Origin: DATJPD01 sp035506575
GTDB lineage: Bacteria > Pseudomonadota > Alphaproteobacteria > CACIAM-22H2
Reading direction: 5' to 3'
DNA: 64,000 nucleotides
NCBI GenBank assembly: GCA_035506575.1
Contig: DATJPD010000069.1
Coordinates: forward strand, 1 to 64,000
The notes under the pieces were generated by a model. That model made no database searches. It had not been told where the DNA came from and saw only the letters and a program-made list of their open reading frames with translations. Made by a program: the position numbers and the translations under genes. Each line of letters opens with the position of its first letter. Within the stretch, counting starts at the first letter, position 1. Positions 53,713 through 63,641 of the stretch are shown in pieces.

Positions 53713-54249
53713 ATGAGCAATCAGCTCGTCGAGACCCTGATGGGGGCGGTGGTGTTGGTGGTCGCCGCCCTGTTTCTCGCCTTCGCCTATTCCTCGACCA
53801 ACGTGCGCCCGCTGAACGGCTACGAGATCACGGCCAAGTTCGACCGCGTCGACGGGCTCAACCCGGGCAGCGACGTGAAGATCTCGGGCATCAAGGTCGG
53901 CACGGTCATCAACGAGCGGCTCGACCCCGACACGTTCCTCGCCATCGTGACCCTCAGCCTGCAGAACGGCATCAAGCTGCCGACCGACACGGTGGCGCAG
54001 GTATCGAGCGAGGGACTGCTGGGCGGCAACTTCCTGGCGCTGGTTCCGGGCAGCGACGACAAGAACATCGCCCCGGGCGGCGAGATCAAGTACACGCAGG
54101 CGCCGGTCAATCTGATGCAGTTGCTCGGCAAGTTCATCTTCAACACCGGGCAGGCGGCGGCCCAGGGTGCGCAAGGCCAAGGCTCGCAAGGCCAAGGCGC
54201 GCAAGGGCAGGGCAGCGCGCCTGCGCCGGCACCCGGCGGCGCGAAGTAG
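53713..54249 (+). CDS. mlaD: Phospholipid transport protein MlaD
   Basis: A 178-residue protein with one N-terminal membrane helix (about 7-29) and an MCE domain (YEITAKFDRVDGLNPGSDVKISGIKVGTV, SEGLLGGNFLALVPGS). MlaD forms the hexameric inner-membrane ring of the Mla lipid asymmetry pathway. The C-terminal tail is Gln/Gly/Ala-rich, built from three AQGQG-type units, absent in E. coli MlaD. The ATG at 53713 gives the helix at the right distance; a longer start is not family-like. The mlaFE genes are not in the window. Confidence 0.9.
   Translation: MSNQLVETLMGAVVLVVAALFLAFAYSSTNVRPLNGYEITAKFDRVDGLNPGSDVKISGIKVGTVINERLDPDTFLAIVTLSLQNGIKLPTDTVAQVSSEGLLGGNFLALVPGSDDKNIAPGGEIKYTQAPVNLMQLLGKFIFNTGQAAAQGAQGQGSQGQGAQGQGSAPAPAPGGAK
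54169..54213 (+). repeat. Three 15-bp repeats in the mlaD tail
   Basis: Units GCGCAAGGCCAAGGC, TCGCAAGGCCAAGGC and GCGCAAGGGCAGGGC lie head to tail and encode AQGQG, SQGQG and AQGQG. Such arrays expand or shrink easily by slippage. Confidence 0.8.
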
Positions 54250-54342
54250 CTCCGCCGGCACGACCTCGCCCGGCGGCCGCAACAGCATGATCACGGGCAG
54301 GGCGGTCATGGCGGCGCCATATTCGATGGCTATTCACGCATC

Positions 54343-54816
54343 ATGAAGTACGCCCTCGCCTGCGGCTGCCTGATCGCGCTCCTGACCGGTGGCGTTGCCG
54401 GGGCGCAAACATCTGAAGACGTGCCCGCCCCGGGAACGATACCGGCGCCGGCACCTGAAACGGCACCCGCCCAGCCGGCACCCGGATCCGCAAGCGACGA
54501 GCCACACTGGCTGGCGCCGTCGACCATGGCGGTCCTTCAGGGGCTCGACAAGATCACCGGCCACGTGCGCACGATCGAGGCGAAGATCGACCAGTCGGTC
54601 CGCTTCGGCACGCTCGATATCCTGGTCCGCACCTGCCGCAAGCGGCCGCCCGAGGAGCCGCCCGAGAGTGCGGCCTATCTGCAGATCACCGAGACCAAGC
54701 CCGGCGAGCCGTCGAAATCGCTGTTCAGCGGCTGGATGTTCGCCTCCTCGCCGGCCGTCTCCGCCCTCGAAGACCCCGTCTACGACGTGTGGGTCATCGA
54801 CTGTAAGGGCGTTTAG
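54343..54816 (+). CDS. DUF2155 domain-containing secreted protein
   Basis: A 157-residue protein with a signal peptide (cleavage after GVAGA, residue 21), a Pro/Ala linker (about 30-50) and a compact beta domain. The domain opens with AVLQGLDKITGHVRTIEAKIDQSVRFGTLDILVRTCRKRPPEEPPESAAYL and closes with VYDVWVIDCKGV, the DUF2155 pattern with paired Cys. It is a conserved alphaproteobacterial envelope protein next to the complex I subunit gene; function is unknown. Confidence 0.9.
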   Translation: MKYALACGCLIALLTGGVAGAQTSEDVPAPGTIPAPAPETAPAQPAPGSASDEPHWLAPSTMAVLQGLDKITGHVRTIEAKIDQSVRFGTLDILVRTCRKRPPEEPPESAAYLQITETKPGEPSKSLFSGWMFASSPAVSALEDPVYDVWVIDCKGV

Positions 54817-54819
54817 GCT

Positions 54820-55476
54820 CTAACCCTCGACCATCGCGTCGAGGATGGCCTGGCCGTCCGCGTCGAGCTCGCGCGGAAACCGTGCGTCGCTTTCGAGCGC
54901 TGTGTCGAGGCGCTTGCGATAGATTCGCCGGCTGATCTCGAGCGCCCCGAAGCGCGCGAGATGTGCGGTGACGAACTGGGTGTCGAGGAGCGTGAAGCCG
55001 CCGCGCCTGAGCCGTGCGACCAGATGCACGAGGGCCACTTTGCTCGCATCGGTGACGCGGCTGAACATGCTTTCGCCGAAAAACGCGCCGCCGAGCGCCA
55101 CGCCATAGAGGCCGCCGGCGAGCGTCGGCGAGCCGCCCTCGTCCAGCCAGCATTCGAGGCTGTGCGCTGCCCCCATGGCGTGCAGGGCGGTGTAGAGCCG
55201 GATGATCTCGGTGTTGATCCAGGTCGATTTGCGGCTGGGCGTGCGCTCGGCGCAGCCCTGCAGGACGCCCAGGAAGTCGCGGTCGGCGGTCACCTGGAAC
55301 CGGCCCTGGCGTACCGTCTTCTTCAGCCGGCGCGGGATGTGGAATCCATCCAGCGGCAGCACGCCGCGGCGCTCGGGATCGACCCAGAACAGCTCCGGAT
55401 CCTCCGCACTCTCGGCCATCGGGAACAGGCCGGTCGCGTATGCGCGCAGCAGGAGATCTGGCGTGAGCTCGCTCAT
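54820..55476 (-). CDS. aat: Leucyl/phenylalanyl-tRNA--protein transferase
   Basis: A 218-residue enzyme that adds Leu or Phe to proteins with N-terminal Lys or Arg, marking them for the ClpS/ClpAP N-degron pathway. Landmarks are LLLRAYATGLFPMAESAEDPELFWVDPERRGVLPLDGFHIPRRLKK, GGSPTLAGGLYGVALGGAFFGESMFSR, DASKVALVHLVARLRRGGFTLLDTQFVTAHLARFGA. The start is ATG 55476; the frame is open further but not family-like. It is convergent with the DUF2155 gene, three bases apart. Confidence 0.95.
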   Translation of the reverse strand: MSELTPDLLLRAYATGLFPMAESAEDPELFWVDPERRGVLPLDGFHIPRRLKKTVRQGRFQVTADRDFLGVLQGCAERTPSRKSTWINTEIIRLYTALHAMGAAHSLECWLDEGGSPTLAGGLYGVALGGAFFGESMFSRVTDASKVALVHLVARLRRGGFTLLDTQFVTAHLARFGALEISRRIYRKRLDTALESDARFPRELDADGQAILDAMVEG

Positions 55477-55757
55477 CGCCCCGATTATGTAGGATCGGGA
55501 CGGCCGCATGCCAGTGCCCGAAGGCGCGCCGGCAGTCCGGGGGACTCGGGAGCCCGAAGCCGCCGGCAGGGCTGCGCGGAGCGGCGCTGGCCGGGGTCGG
55601 GCCGGGATCGGCCGCGCACCCGCGCAACACACGCGCGCTATTTTTCCCCCGCGTGAGAGAACTCTATGGGCGGAATGCGGCCTTCGTTCTTTTTCCGCCT
55701 TGCCGCCGCTTGCGCAGCGCCCGTAAAGTTGCCGCCGCACATTGCGAGGCAACGCCC

Positions 55758-55973
55758 GTGACCGAACGCACCACCGATCGCCGCCTTTGGGTCGCATCCG
55801 AGACCGCGGAGAGCGAGCTCGAAGAACGGGCGCTCCTCGGCTCGATCCTGCAATACATCCGTACGCGCGTCACCCTTGCCCGCGATCTCGCGCACGAGAT
55901 GGAGCGCCGGCGCCCCGCACCGGCCCCCAAACCCGGGCGCGCAACACGATCGGCGCGGCGCGAAAGCCAGTAG
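55758..55973 (+). CDS. Small protein of unknown function
   Basis: A 71-residue frame from GTG 55758 (gcgaggc upstream). The middle (LEERALLGSILQYIRTRVTLARDLAHEMERRR) is an amphipathic helix with a basic, Pro-rich tail. No family is recognised, and the upstream continuation of the frame is not used because it lacks a start signal. It could be a real short gene or chance. Confidence 0.4.
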   Translation: MTERTTDRRLWVASETAESELEERALLGSILQYIRTRVTLARDLAHEMERRRPAPAPKPGRATRSARRESQ

Positions 55974-56060
55974 GTCCTGCGAAGGCAGCGCCACCTTGCG
56001 CATCAGCGGCACCATCGCCGCGGCGATCACGAAGCATACGGCGATTGCGAGAGAAGAGCG

Positions 56061-57251
56061 TTAGTGGATGGTCTCGAGCGCCAGCGCGATGCCTTGGCCG
56101 CCGCCGATGCACAAGGTGACGAGGCCGCGCTTGAGGCCGTCGCGCCGCATCGAGTGGACGAGCCGCGTCGTGAGCACGGCCCCCGTGGCGCCGATCGGAT
56201 GGCCGTGAGCGACGGCACCGCCCTCGACGTTGACGATGTCCTCGGGCAGGCCGAGCTCGCGCGCCACCACGAGGGCGATCGCCGCGAATGCCTCGTTGAT
56301 CTCGGCGCGCTCGATCTGCTTGGTCGTCCAGCCGGCGCGGCCCAGCGCCTGCTGCACGGCGGGGATCGGCCCGAGGCCGAACATCTTCGGATCGACGGCA
56401 GCGATGCCATGGGAGACGAGCCGGGCGACCGGCTCCAGGCCGCGCTGCGTCGCCCAGGCTTCGTCGGCCACCACCATGGCGGCCGCACCCGTGTTCAGCC
56501 CCGGCGCGTTGCCGGCGGTAATGGTTCCCTCAGGACGAAACGCCGGCTTGAGCTTCGCCAGCGCCTCGAGCGTCGTATCCGGACGGTTGTGCTCATCCGC
56601 GTCGAACACGGTCGGTCCTTTGCGACCCGGCACCTGGACCGGGATGATCTCGTCCTTGAACTTGCCGGCCGCCTGGGCCTGGCTGAAGCGTTGCTGCGAG
56701 CGCAGCGCCCAGCGGTCCTGCGCCTCGCGTCCGACCTGGAATTCGCGCGCGAGATCCTCGGTGTGCCAGCCGGACGGCTGATCCGAGAACGCATCGTTGA
56801 GGCCGTCGCGCAGCACGCTGTCGTAAAGCTGTCCGTCGCCGAGCCGGTAGCCCCAGCGGCCGCGCGCGAGGAGGTACGGCGCCTGGTCCATGTTCTCCAT
56901 GCCGCCGGCGACCGCGACGTCGATCGAGCCGAGCAGAATCTCCTGGGCCGCCGAGACGATCGCCTGCGCGCCCGAGCCGCACACGCGGTTGACGCTCAGC
57001 GCGGGCACCGTGACCGGCAGGCCCGCGCGGATGGCGGCTTGGCGCGCCGGGTTCATCTTGTTGCCGGCCTGGACCACGTTGCCCATGACCACGGTGCCGA
57101 TCTCGTCGGGCTCGAGGCGCGCGTGCCCGATCGCGGCGGCAATGGCGGCGGCGCCGAGATCGGTGGCGGCGACGTCCTTGAGGCTGCCGCCGAAGGTGCC
57201 GATGGCGGTGCGGACTGGGGCTACGAGAATGACGGAACGGGCGGAGGCCAT
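56061..57251 (-). CDS. Acetyl-CoA C-acyltransferase (thiolase)
   Basis: A 396-residue thiolase. The nucleophile Cys91 is in SVNRVCGSGAQAIVSAAQEI, the His in the NEAFAAIA/GHPIGATGA pair (VAHGHPIGATGAVL) and the second Cys in VTLCIGGGQGIALALE. Thiolases cleave or join acyl-CoA units in fatty-acid breakdown or acetoacetyl-CoA synthesis. The start is ATG 57251. It is divergent from an HxlR regulator across a short region with direct repeats, and so is probably regulated by it. Confidence 0.93.
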   Translation of the reverse strand: MASARSVILVAPVRTAIGTFGGSLKDVAATDLGAAAIAAAIGHARLEPDEIGTVVMGNVVQAGNKMNPARQAAIRAGLPVTVPALSVNRVCGSGAQAIVSAAQEILLGSIDVAVAGGMENMDQAPYLLARGRWGYRLGDGQLYDSVLRDGLNDAFSDQPSGWHTEDLAREFQVGREAQDRWALRSQQRFSQAQAAGKFKDEIIPVQVPGRKGPTVFDADEHNRPDTTLEALAKLKPAFRPEGTITAGNAPGLNTGAAAMVVADEAWATQRGLEPVARLVSHGIAAVDPKMFGLGPIPAVQQALGRAGWTTKQIERAEINEAFAAIALVVARELGLPEDIVNVEGGAVAHGHPIGATGAVLTTRLVHSMRRDGLKRGLVTLCIGGGQGIALALETIH

Positions 57252-57270
57252 GCGGGTTCTCCTGGACGAT

Positions 57271-57294
57271 GTAACTTGTAAAATGATAGTAACT
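57271..57294. promoter_or_regulatory. Direct repeats, HxlR operator candidate
   Basis: Two copies of GTAACT (57271-57276 and 57289-57294), 18 bases apart, lie in an AT-rich stretch between the divergent thiolase and HxlR starts. HxlR-type regulators often control a divergent neighbour. The rest of the region has no other clear symmetry. Confidence 0.4.
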
Positions 57295-57351
57295 AGATTA
57301 AATGTCAATCACTAGCTTTTAAGAACTCATTCGGTTATAAGAGATCCCTCG

Positions 57352-57825
57352 ATGGCAAAGACTTACGGCCAGACCTGCCCGGTGGCGCGCACGCTCGAGA
57401 TCATCGGCGAGCGCTGGACCCTGCTCATCGTGCGCGACCTCTTCCGTGGGTCCCGGCGTTTCCAGGACCTGCAGGACTCGCTGGTCGGGGTAGCGCCGAA
57501 CGTGTTGTCGGAGCGCCTCAAGACGCTCGAGGAGCATGGCCTCATCCGGCGCGAGTTCTATTCCGAGCATCCGCCGCGGGCCGCCTACGCGTTGACCCCG
57601 CTCGGCCGCGAGTTGCAGCCGGCGCTGCGCGCGTTGGCCGTGTATGGGGCCAAGCATCTCGGCGGCTCGGTCGACGTCCTGCACGCGGCGTGCGACCACC
57701 GGATCGAGATGCGGCCCTATTGTCCGCATTGCGACATCGAGGTGCCCGCGGACGAGGTCAGGGTGACGTATCCGGACGACCCGCGCGCGTTGCAGGAAAC
57801 CAAGGCGCGGCGGCGGGCGCGATGA
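57352..57825 (+). CDS. HxlR family transcriptional regulator
   Basis: A 157-residue winged-helix regulator. The HxlR domain is typical: CPVARTLEIIGERWTLLIVRDLFRGSRRFQDLQDSLVGVAPNVLSERLKTLEEHGLIRREFYSEHPPRAAYALTPLGREL. Two Cys-x2-Cys-like residues in YCPHCDIEV at the C-terminus could bind metal or sense redox. Its stop overlaps the start of the MATE gene (ATGA), and the thiolase gene is divergent, so it may control both. Confidence 0.93.
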   Translation: MAKTYGQTCPVARTLEIIGERWTLLIVRDLFRGSRRFQDLQDSLVGVAPNVLSERLKTLEEHGLIRREFYSEHPPRAAYALTPLGRELQPALRALAVYGAKHLGGSVDVLHAACDHRIEMRPYCPHCDIEVPADEVRVTYPDDPRALQETKARRRAR

Positions 57826-59255
57826 GCCCCTATAGCGCGGTCCCGGCGCAGGCGGTCGAAAGCCTCGCACCGGCATCGATCCCGTCACCGCCGCGCACCA
57901 TGGACGGGCGTACGCGGCGGCTGCTCGAAAGCCCGATCTTCGGAATTCTCATCCGGCTCGCGCTGCCGAACGTGGCCGTGATGGTGGCCCAGGCGGCGAC
58001 CGGACTCATCGAGACCTATTTCATCGGCCGCCTCGGCACCGACGCGCTCGCCGGCGTGTCGATGGTGTTTCCTGCCGTCATGCTGATGCAGATGATGTCG
58101 GCGGGTGCGATGGGCGGCGGCATCTCTTCGGCCGTGGCGCGGGCACTCGGAGCCAACCGGCGAGCGGACGCCGACGACCTCGCGCTGCATGCGCTGATCA
58201 TCAGCGTCGTCTTCGGCATCGCGTTCATGGCGGCACTGCTGCCGGGCGGGCCGTGGCTCTATCGCGCGATGGGCGGCGAGGGCGCATCGCTCGCCGCGGC
58301 GCTGACCTACTCCAACGTCGTGTTCGCGGGGGCCGTCCTGATCTGGGTGTTCAACAGCCTGGGCAACGTGCTGCGCGGGACCGGCAACATGATCGTGCCG
58401 GCGACCGTCACCTGCGTCGGCGTGGTCGTGCTGGTGCCATTGTCGCCGTGCCTGATCTTCGGCTGGGGACCGTTCCCGCGTCTCGGCGTGGCCGGCGGCG
58501 CGTACGCGCTCCTTGCCTATTATGTCGCGGGCTCGGCAGCACTCGCAGCCTATCTGTGGTCCGGCCGCGGCGTGTTGCGGCCGCGGCTCTTCGGCGTGGT
58601 GCTGCGCTGGAGCCTCTTCCGCGAGATCCTGCGGGTCGGCATCGTGGCGGCGTTCAGCACGATCCAGACCAACCTGACGGTCGCGATCACGACCGGGTTG
58701 ATCGGCAGCTTCGGCACCGCGGCGATCGCGGGCTATGGCGTCGGCTCGCGGCTTGAATATCTCCTCGTGCCGCTGGTCTTCGGTCTCGGCGCGCCCCTGG
58801 TGGCGCTGGTCGGCACGGCGATCGGGGCGGGGCAGCACGGCCGCGCCCTGCAGGCGGCCTGGGCCGGTGCCGCCGTCGCCTTCGTCCTGACCGAGACGAT
58901 CGGTGTCGCCGCGGCGATCTGGCCCGCGGCCTGGCTGTCGCTGTTCGGGACGGATCCCGCCATGCTGGCGGCCGGTGCGGCCTATCTGCGCGAGGTCGGC
59001 CCGGCCTACGGCCTGTTCGGCCTCGGCATGGCGCTCTATTTCGCCTCGCAGGGTGCAGGGCGTCTGCTATGGCCGGTGCTCGCCGGCACCGTACGCCTGG
59101 TCATCGCCACCGCCGGCGGCTATGCCCTGCTGCGTTGGACCGGGCAGCTCGACCACGTGTTCTACTCCCTCGCAGCTGCCCTGGTCGTCTTCGGCGCCAT
59201 CAACGCCGCAGCCGTGCTCGCCGGGGTGTGGTTCCGCGGCCGGGCCTCAGTGTAA
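57822..59255 (+). CDS. MATE family multidrug/cation exporter
   Basis: A 477-residue membrane protein with 12 predicted helices in two related halves. The first half has LALPNVAVMVAQAATGLIETYFIGRLGTDALAGVSMVFPAVMLMQMMSAGAMGGGISSAVARALG, with the usual switch residues. Similar GSFGTAAIAGYGVGSRLEYLLVPLVFGLGAPLVALVGTAIGAG lies in the second half. MATE proteins export drugs or cations by proton or sodium antiport. It is coupled to the HxlR gene by a four-base overlap and ends about 100 bases from the convergent accC. Confidence 0.93.
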   Translation: MSPYSAVPAQAVESLAPASIPSPPRTMDGRTRRLLESPIFGILIRLALPNVAVMVAQAATGLIETYFIGRLGTDALAGVSMVFPAVMLMQMMSAGAMGGGISSAVARALGANRRADADDLALHALIISVVFGIAFMAALLPGGPWLYRAMGGEGASLAAALTYSNVVFAGAVLIWVFNSLGNVLRGTGNMIVPATVTCVGVVVLVPLSPCLIFGWGPFPRLGVAGGAYALLAYYVAGSAALAAYLWSGRGVLRPRLFGVVLRWSLFREILRVGIVAAFSTIQTNLTVAITTGLIGSFGTAAIAGYGVGSRLEYLLVPLVFGLGAPLVALVGTAIGAGQHGRALQAAWAGAAVAFVLTETIGVAAAIWPAAWLSLFGTDPAMLAAGAAYLREVGPAYGLFGLGMALYFASQGAGRLLWPVLAGTVRLVIATAGGYALLRWTGQLDHVFYSLAAALVVFGAINAAAVLAGVWFRGRASV

Positions 59256-59358
59256 GTATTCGGGCGCGGCCATCGGCTATTGGCCTCCGCACAGCGCGCC
59301 TGTTCGGGCGATCAAAGGCAGAAGGCGGACGCCGGACTTGGCCGAGTCGTGGCAAACA

Positions 59359-60702
<1,344 letters not shown>

Positions 60703-60708
60703 GGCCCG

Positions 60709-61155
60709 CTATTCGATGACGAGCAGGGGTTCGCCGTATTCTACCGGCGCGCCGTTGGCGATCAGGATGCGCGTCACCGTGCCGGCGCGGGGTGCGCGGA
60801 TCGCGTTCATGACCTTCATTGCCTCGATGATGAGGACCGTCTGGCCTTCGCGCACTTTGTCGCCCGGCTTGACGAAGTGCGGTGCATTCGGCTCCGGCGC
60901 CAGATAGGCGGTCCCCACCATCGGCGAGGTGAGCGCGCCAGCCGGCGTGTTCGAAGCCGCGGCCGCCGGTGCTGCGGCAGCGGCGATGACCGGTGCCGGC
61001 GCCGCCGCGGCGGCGATCATTGGCGCCGTGCCCGGCATGGCGACGCGCACGCGGCGCTCGCCTTCGGCGTATTCGATCTCGCCCAGCCCGGTCTCCTTGA
61101 GCAGCTCGGCCAGCCGGCGGATCAGGTCCGGGTCGATCGTGAGTTTGTCCGCCAT
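60709..61155 (-). CDS. accB: Acetyl-CoA carboxylase, biotin carboxyl carrier protein
   Basis: A 148-residue carrier. An N-terminal helix (DPDLIRRLAELLKETGLGEIEYAEG) and a Pro/Ala linker (about 45-75) lead to the biotinyl domain (SPMVGTAYLAPEPNAPHFVKPGDKV) with biotin Lys in the VLIIEAMKVMNAI motif. It is carboxylated by AccC and passes CO2 to AccAD. Its ATG overlaps the aroQ stop (ATGA), so the two are translationally coupled. Confidence 0.96.
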   Translation of the reverse strand: MADKLTIDPDLIRRLAELLKETGLGEIEYAEGERRVRVAMPGTAPMIAAAAAPAPVIAAAAAPAAAASNTPAGALTSPMVGTAYLAPEPNAPHFVKPGDKVREGQTVLIIEAMKVMNAIRAPRAGTVTRILIANGAPVEYGEPLLVIE

Positions 61156-61607
61156 CAGTCTTCGTCCCCGATGATGCGCGCGAGAGCATCCAGCGCGTAG
61201 AGATAGCCGTCGGGACCGAGCCCGCAGATCACGCCGTGCGCCGCGCGGCTGATATAAGAGTGATGCCGGAACTCCTCGCGCCGGTAGATGTTCGAGATGT
61301 GCACCTCGATCACCGGCAACTCGCAGATCATCAGCGCATCGAGAAGAGCCACCGAGGTGTGCGTGTAGGCGCCGGCATTGATGACGATCCCGTCGGCCAC
61401 GTCGCGCGCTTCGTGCAGCCAGGCGACCATCTCGCCCTCGATGTTGCTCTGGCGGAAGTCCAGGGTGAGGCCCAGCGCCCCGGCGCGCTCGCGGCACGCA
61501 GCCTCGATGTCGCCGAGCGTCGCCCGGCCGTAGATCTCCGGCTGCCGCACGCCCAGCATGTTGAGGTTCGGCCCGTTGAGGACGAGGATGACGGGAGAGC
61601 TCGGCAT
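61155..61607 (-). CDS. aroQ: Type II 3-dehydroquinate dehydratase
   Basis: A 150-residue enzyme of the shikimate pathway that turns 3-dehydroquinate into 3-dehydroshikimate. Its motifs are ILVLNGPNLNMLGVRQPEIYG (with the catalytic Tyr just after), SNIEGEMVAWLHEA (catalytic Arg/Asn loop), INAGAYTHTSVALLDAL and EVHISNIYRREEFRHHSYIS (His). It assembles as a dodecamer. It is the first gene of the aroQ-accB-accC operon, an arrangement very common in alphaproteobacteria and other proteobacteria. The start is the MPSSPV ATG. Confidence 0.96.
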   Translation of the reverse strand: MPSSPVILVLNGPNLNMLGVRQPEIYGRATLGDIEAACRERAGALGLTLDFRQSNIEGEMVAWLHEARDVADGIVINAGAYTHTSVALLDALMICELPVIEVHISNIYRREEFRHHSYISRAAHGVICGLGPDGYLYALDALARIIGDED

Positions 61608-61796
61608 GGCGCGGTTATACATCATAAAAACTGGGCCCAAACCACGATTTTTGCTTCGATTTCGGCAAATCCGGCGCCGCGGGCGGCCGCCGCGGCCGGC
61701 AGCCATGTTTTCGCGGGCTGAAAGGTTCCTTATTCTCTGGGGAGCCGGATTGCGATTCGGCCGGGTGCCGCATCGCAGGGCTGGCGACAGGAGCCG

Positions 61797-62711
61797 ATGC
61801 ACTTCCATTTTCTGCTGACCAATCACTACCCGTACGGCGTTTACAAGATCGAAGATCATGTGAAGCTGATCGGCGGCGGGCTTTCGGCCCTGGGGCACAA
61901 GGTGACCTACGGCTTCGATGAGGACGTGGCGCCGTGGCCGGGCGTCAACCTGCTCGTCGAGTTCTTCAACCGCAGCTCCGTCGTCGACCAGGTGATCGCG
62001 CTCAAGGCCGCGCGGACGCGCTATGCCTTCGGCCTCATCTGCCACGAGGATCTCCAGGACGCCGTCATGGACGATCCCGACTTCCCCGACCGGCGGCGGG
62101 GCCTGGAGCGGATCCTGCCGCACATGGACTTCGTCTGGACGGTAGTCCCCAGCGACTACACGGGCCTCGCCGGCGGGGAGCGTGTCCGCACCCTCGAATA
62201 CGGCTACGTTCCCTCGCTGCGGCGTCCGAACGTCCTGACCCGCGACATCGACGTGCTCTTCTACGGCTTCGTCGGGCCGCGGCGGGGGCCCGTGTTCAAC
62301 GCGCTCGTGCAGCGGGGCCTGCGGGTGTCGATGACGACGGGCATTCTTCCCGGCTACTTCAAGAACGATCTGCTCGACCGCGCGCGCGTCGTCGCCGACG
62401 TGCGGCGCTCGGAGGGCGTTCGCTTCCTGGCGCCGTCGCGCCTGGCCACGGTCCTTCACGCCGGCGTGGCGCTGGTCGTCGAACGCTTCGATGCGGGACC
62501 TTTGTCCGCGTTCTATCCCTACACCGCCAACGCGCCGATGGCCGAGTTCGTAGATCTGTGCGAGCGCGTGGCCCGCGCGGATCAGTGCCTGGCGCTGGGT
62601 GCCGCCGCGCGCGAGGAGTTTGCGGCCCACACCTCGATGGCGGAGAATCTGCGCCGCGTCATGGATCTGCCGGTGTTCGAAGAACTCGCTGTTGCCGTCG
62701 CGGATCGGTGA
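61797..62711 (+). CDS. Glycosyltransferase-like protein 1 of tandem set
   Basis: A 304-residue protein with a GT-B-like plan. It starts MHFHFLLTNHYPYGVYKIEDHVK, then has LSALGHKVTYGFDEDV and DFVWTVVPSDYTG at about 115-130. The second half holds DIDVLFYGFVGPRRGPVFNALVQRGLRV, ARVVADVRRSEGVRFLAPSRLATVLHAGVALVVERFD and a closing TSMAENLRRVMDLPVFEEL. The second half looks like the CgeB-type glycosyltransferase C-domain (donor loop RRSEGVRFLAPSR). The donor and acceptor are unknown. It has an ACAGGAG site. It is followed three bases later by a paralogue. Confidence 0.65.
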   Translation: MHFHFLLTNHYPYGVYKIEDHVKLIGGGLSALGHKVTYGFDEDVAPWPGVNLLVEFFNRSSVVDQVIALKAARTRYAFGLICHEDLQDAVMDDPDFPDRRRGLERILPHMDFVWTVVPSDYTGLAGGERVRTLEYGYVPSLRRPNVLTRDIDVLFYGFVGPRRGPVFNALVQRGLRVSMTTGILPGYFKNDLLDRARVVADVRRSEGVRFLAPSRLATVLHAGVALVVERFDAGPLSAFYPYTANAPMAEFVDLCERVARADQCLALGAAAREEFAAHTSMAENLRRVMDLPVFEELAVAVADR

Positions 62712-62714
62712 GAG

Positions 62715-63641
62715 ATGCATTTCCACCTCCAGCTGGCGAACCACTATTTCGGCGGGCTGTACCTGATCGAGGACATCGTGATGCCCGTGGTGTGGGGGCT
62801 GCGCGCGCGCGGACACCGCGTGACCATGGGCTTCCTGCCGGAATTGCCGCCCTGGCCTTCGGTCGTCCTGGTGATGGAGTATTTCGAGCTCGATCACGTC
62901 ACGGACGGCTTCCTGCAGTGGCGAAACGATCCCGCCGAGCGGAAATGCGTCGGGGTCCTGTGCACGGAAGACATCAGCGACACGCTGGTGATGGATCATC
63001 CCGACTATCCGGGCCGCCGGCGCAATCTGCTGCGCGTCCTGCCGCACTGCGATTTCGTGTGGCCGATCGTGCCCAGCGACTACGCGGCGCATGTCCCGCC
63101 CGAGCGGCTGGCGTTCCTCGATTTCGGATATCTCGACGCCTTGCGCCGCGACGGTCTGCCGGCCGCCGAGCGCGACATCGATGTGCTGCTGTATGGCTCC
63201 GTGAACGAGCGGCGCAGCCGCATTCTGGAGGAGCTCAGGAAGAAAGGCCTCAAGGTCGCGGCAACCCGCGGATTGTTGCCGGACTACATGCGCGACAATC
63301 TGATCGGCCGGGCGAAGGTGGTGCTCGACGTGAAGCGCTCGGACGCCGTGAGGTTCACCTCGCCGTCCCGCATCTGCACCGCGCTCCAGATGGGGGCGAC
63401 ACTGGTGTCCGAGCGATTCGACACCAGCCGGCTTGGCTCGCTCTACCGCTACACGGAGGCCTGCGCATTCGAGGAGGTCGTGGAGCGCTGCTGGGAGCTC
63501 GTGCGGGCGCCGGACTGCCTCGAGCGGGGCCTCGCCGCCCGCGAGCAGTTCCGGCACGAGACATCGATGGCCGACAATCTCGGGCGGGCCATGAACCTGC
63601 CGGTCTTCGCCGAGCTCGCCGCCGCCACGGCCGTCCGATGA
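62715..63641 (+). CDS. Glycosyltransferase-like protein 2 of tandem set
   Basis: A 308-residue paralogue of the preceding protein. Shared blocks include MHFHLQLANHYFGGLYLIED, GLRARGHRVTMGFLPE, DFVWPIVPSDYAAH, DIDVLLYGSVNERRSRILEELRKKGLKV, AKVVLDVKRSDAVRFTSPSRICTALQMGATLVSERFD and TSMADNLGRAMNLPVFAELA. The order and spacing of the blocks are kept. Its stop overlaps the start of a third copy (ATGA). The conserved RRS/KRSD...PSR loop is the likely sugar-donor region. Confidence 0.65.
   Translation: MHFHLQLANHYFGGLYLIEDIVMPVVWGLRARGHRVTMGFLPELPPWPSVVLVMEYFELDHVTDGFLQWRNDPAERKCVGVLCTEDISDTLVMDHPDYPGRRRNLLRVLPHCDFVWPIVPSDYAAHVPPERLAFLDFGYLDALRRDGLPAAERDIDVLLYGSVNERRSRILEELRKKGLKVAATRGLLPDYMRDNLIGRAKVVLDVKRSDAVRFTSPSRICTALQMGATLVSERFDTSRLGSLYRYTEACAFEEVVERCWELVRAPDCLERGLAAREQFRHETSMADNLGRAMNLPVFAELAAATAVR

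Noticed and set aside
61155..63557. An 800-codon minus-strand frame across aroQ and the tandem genes
   Set aside because: Only its last 150 codons (aroQ) are real. The rest is the antisense of the two glycosyltransferase-like genes.
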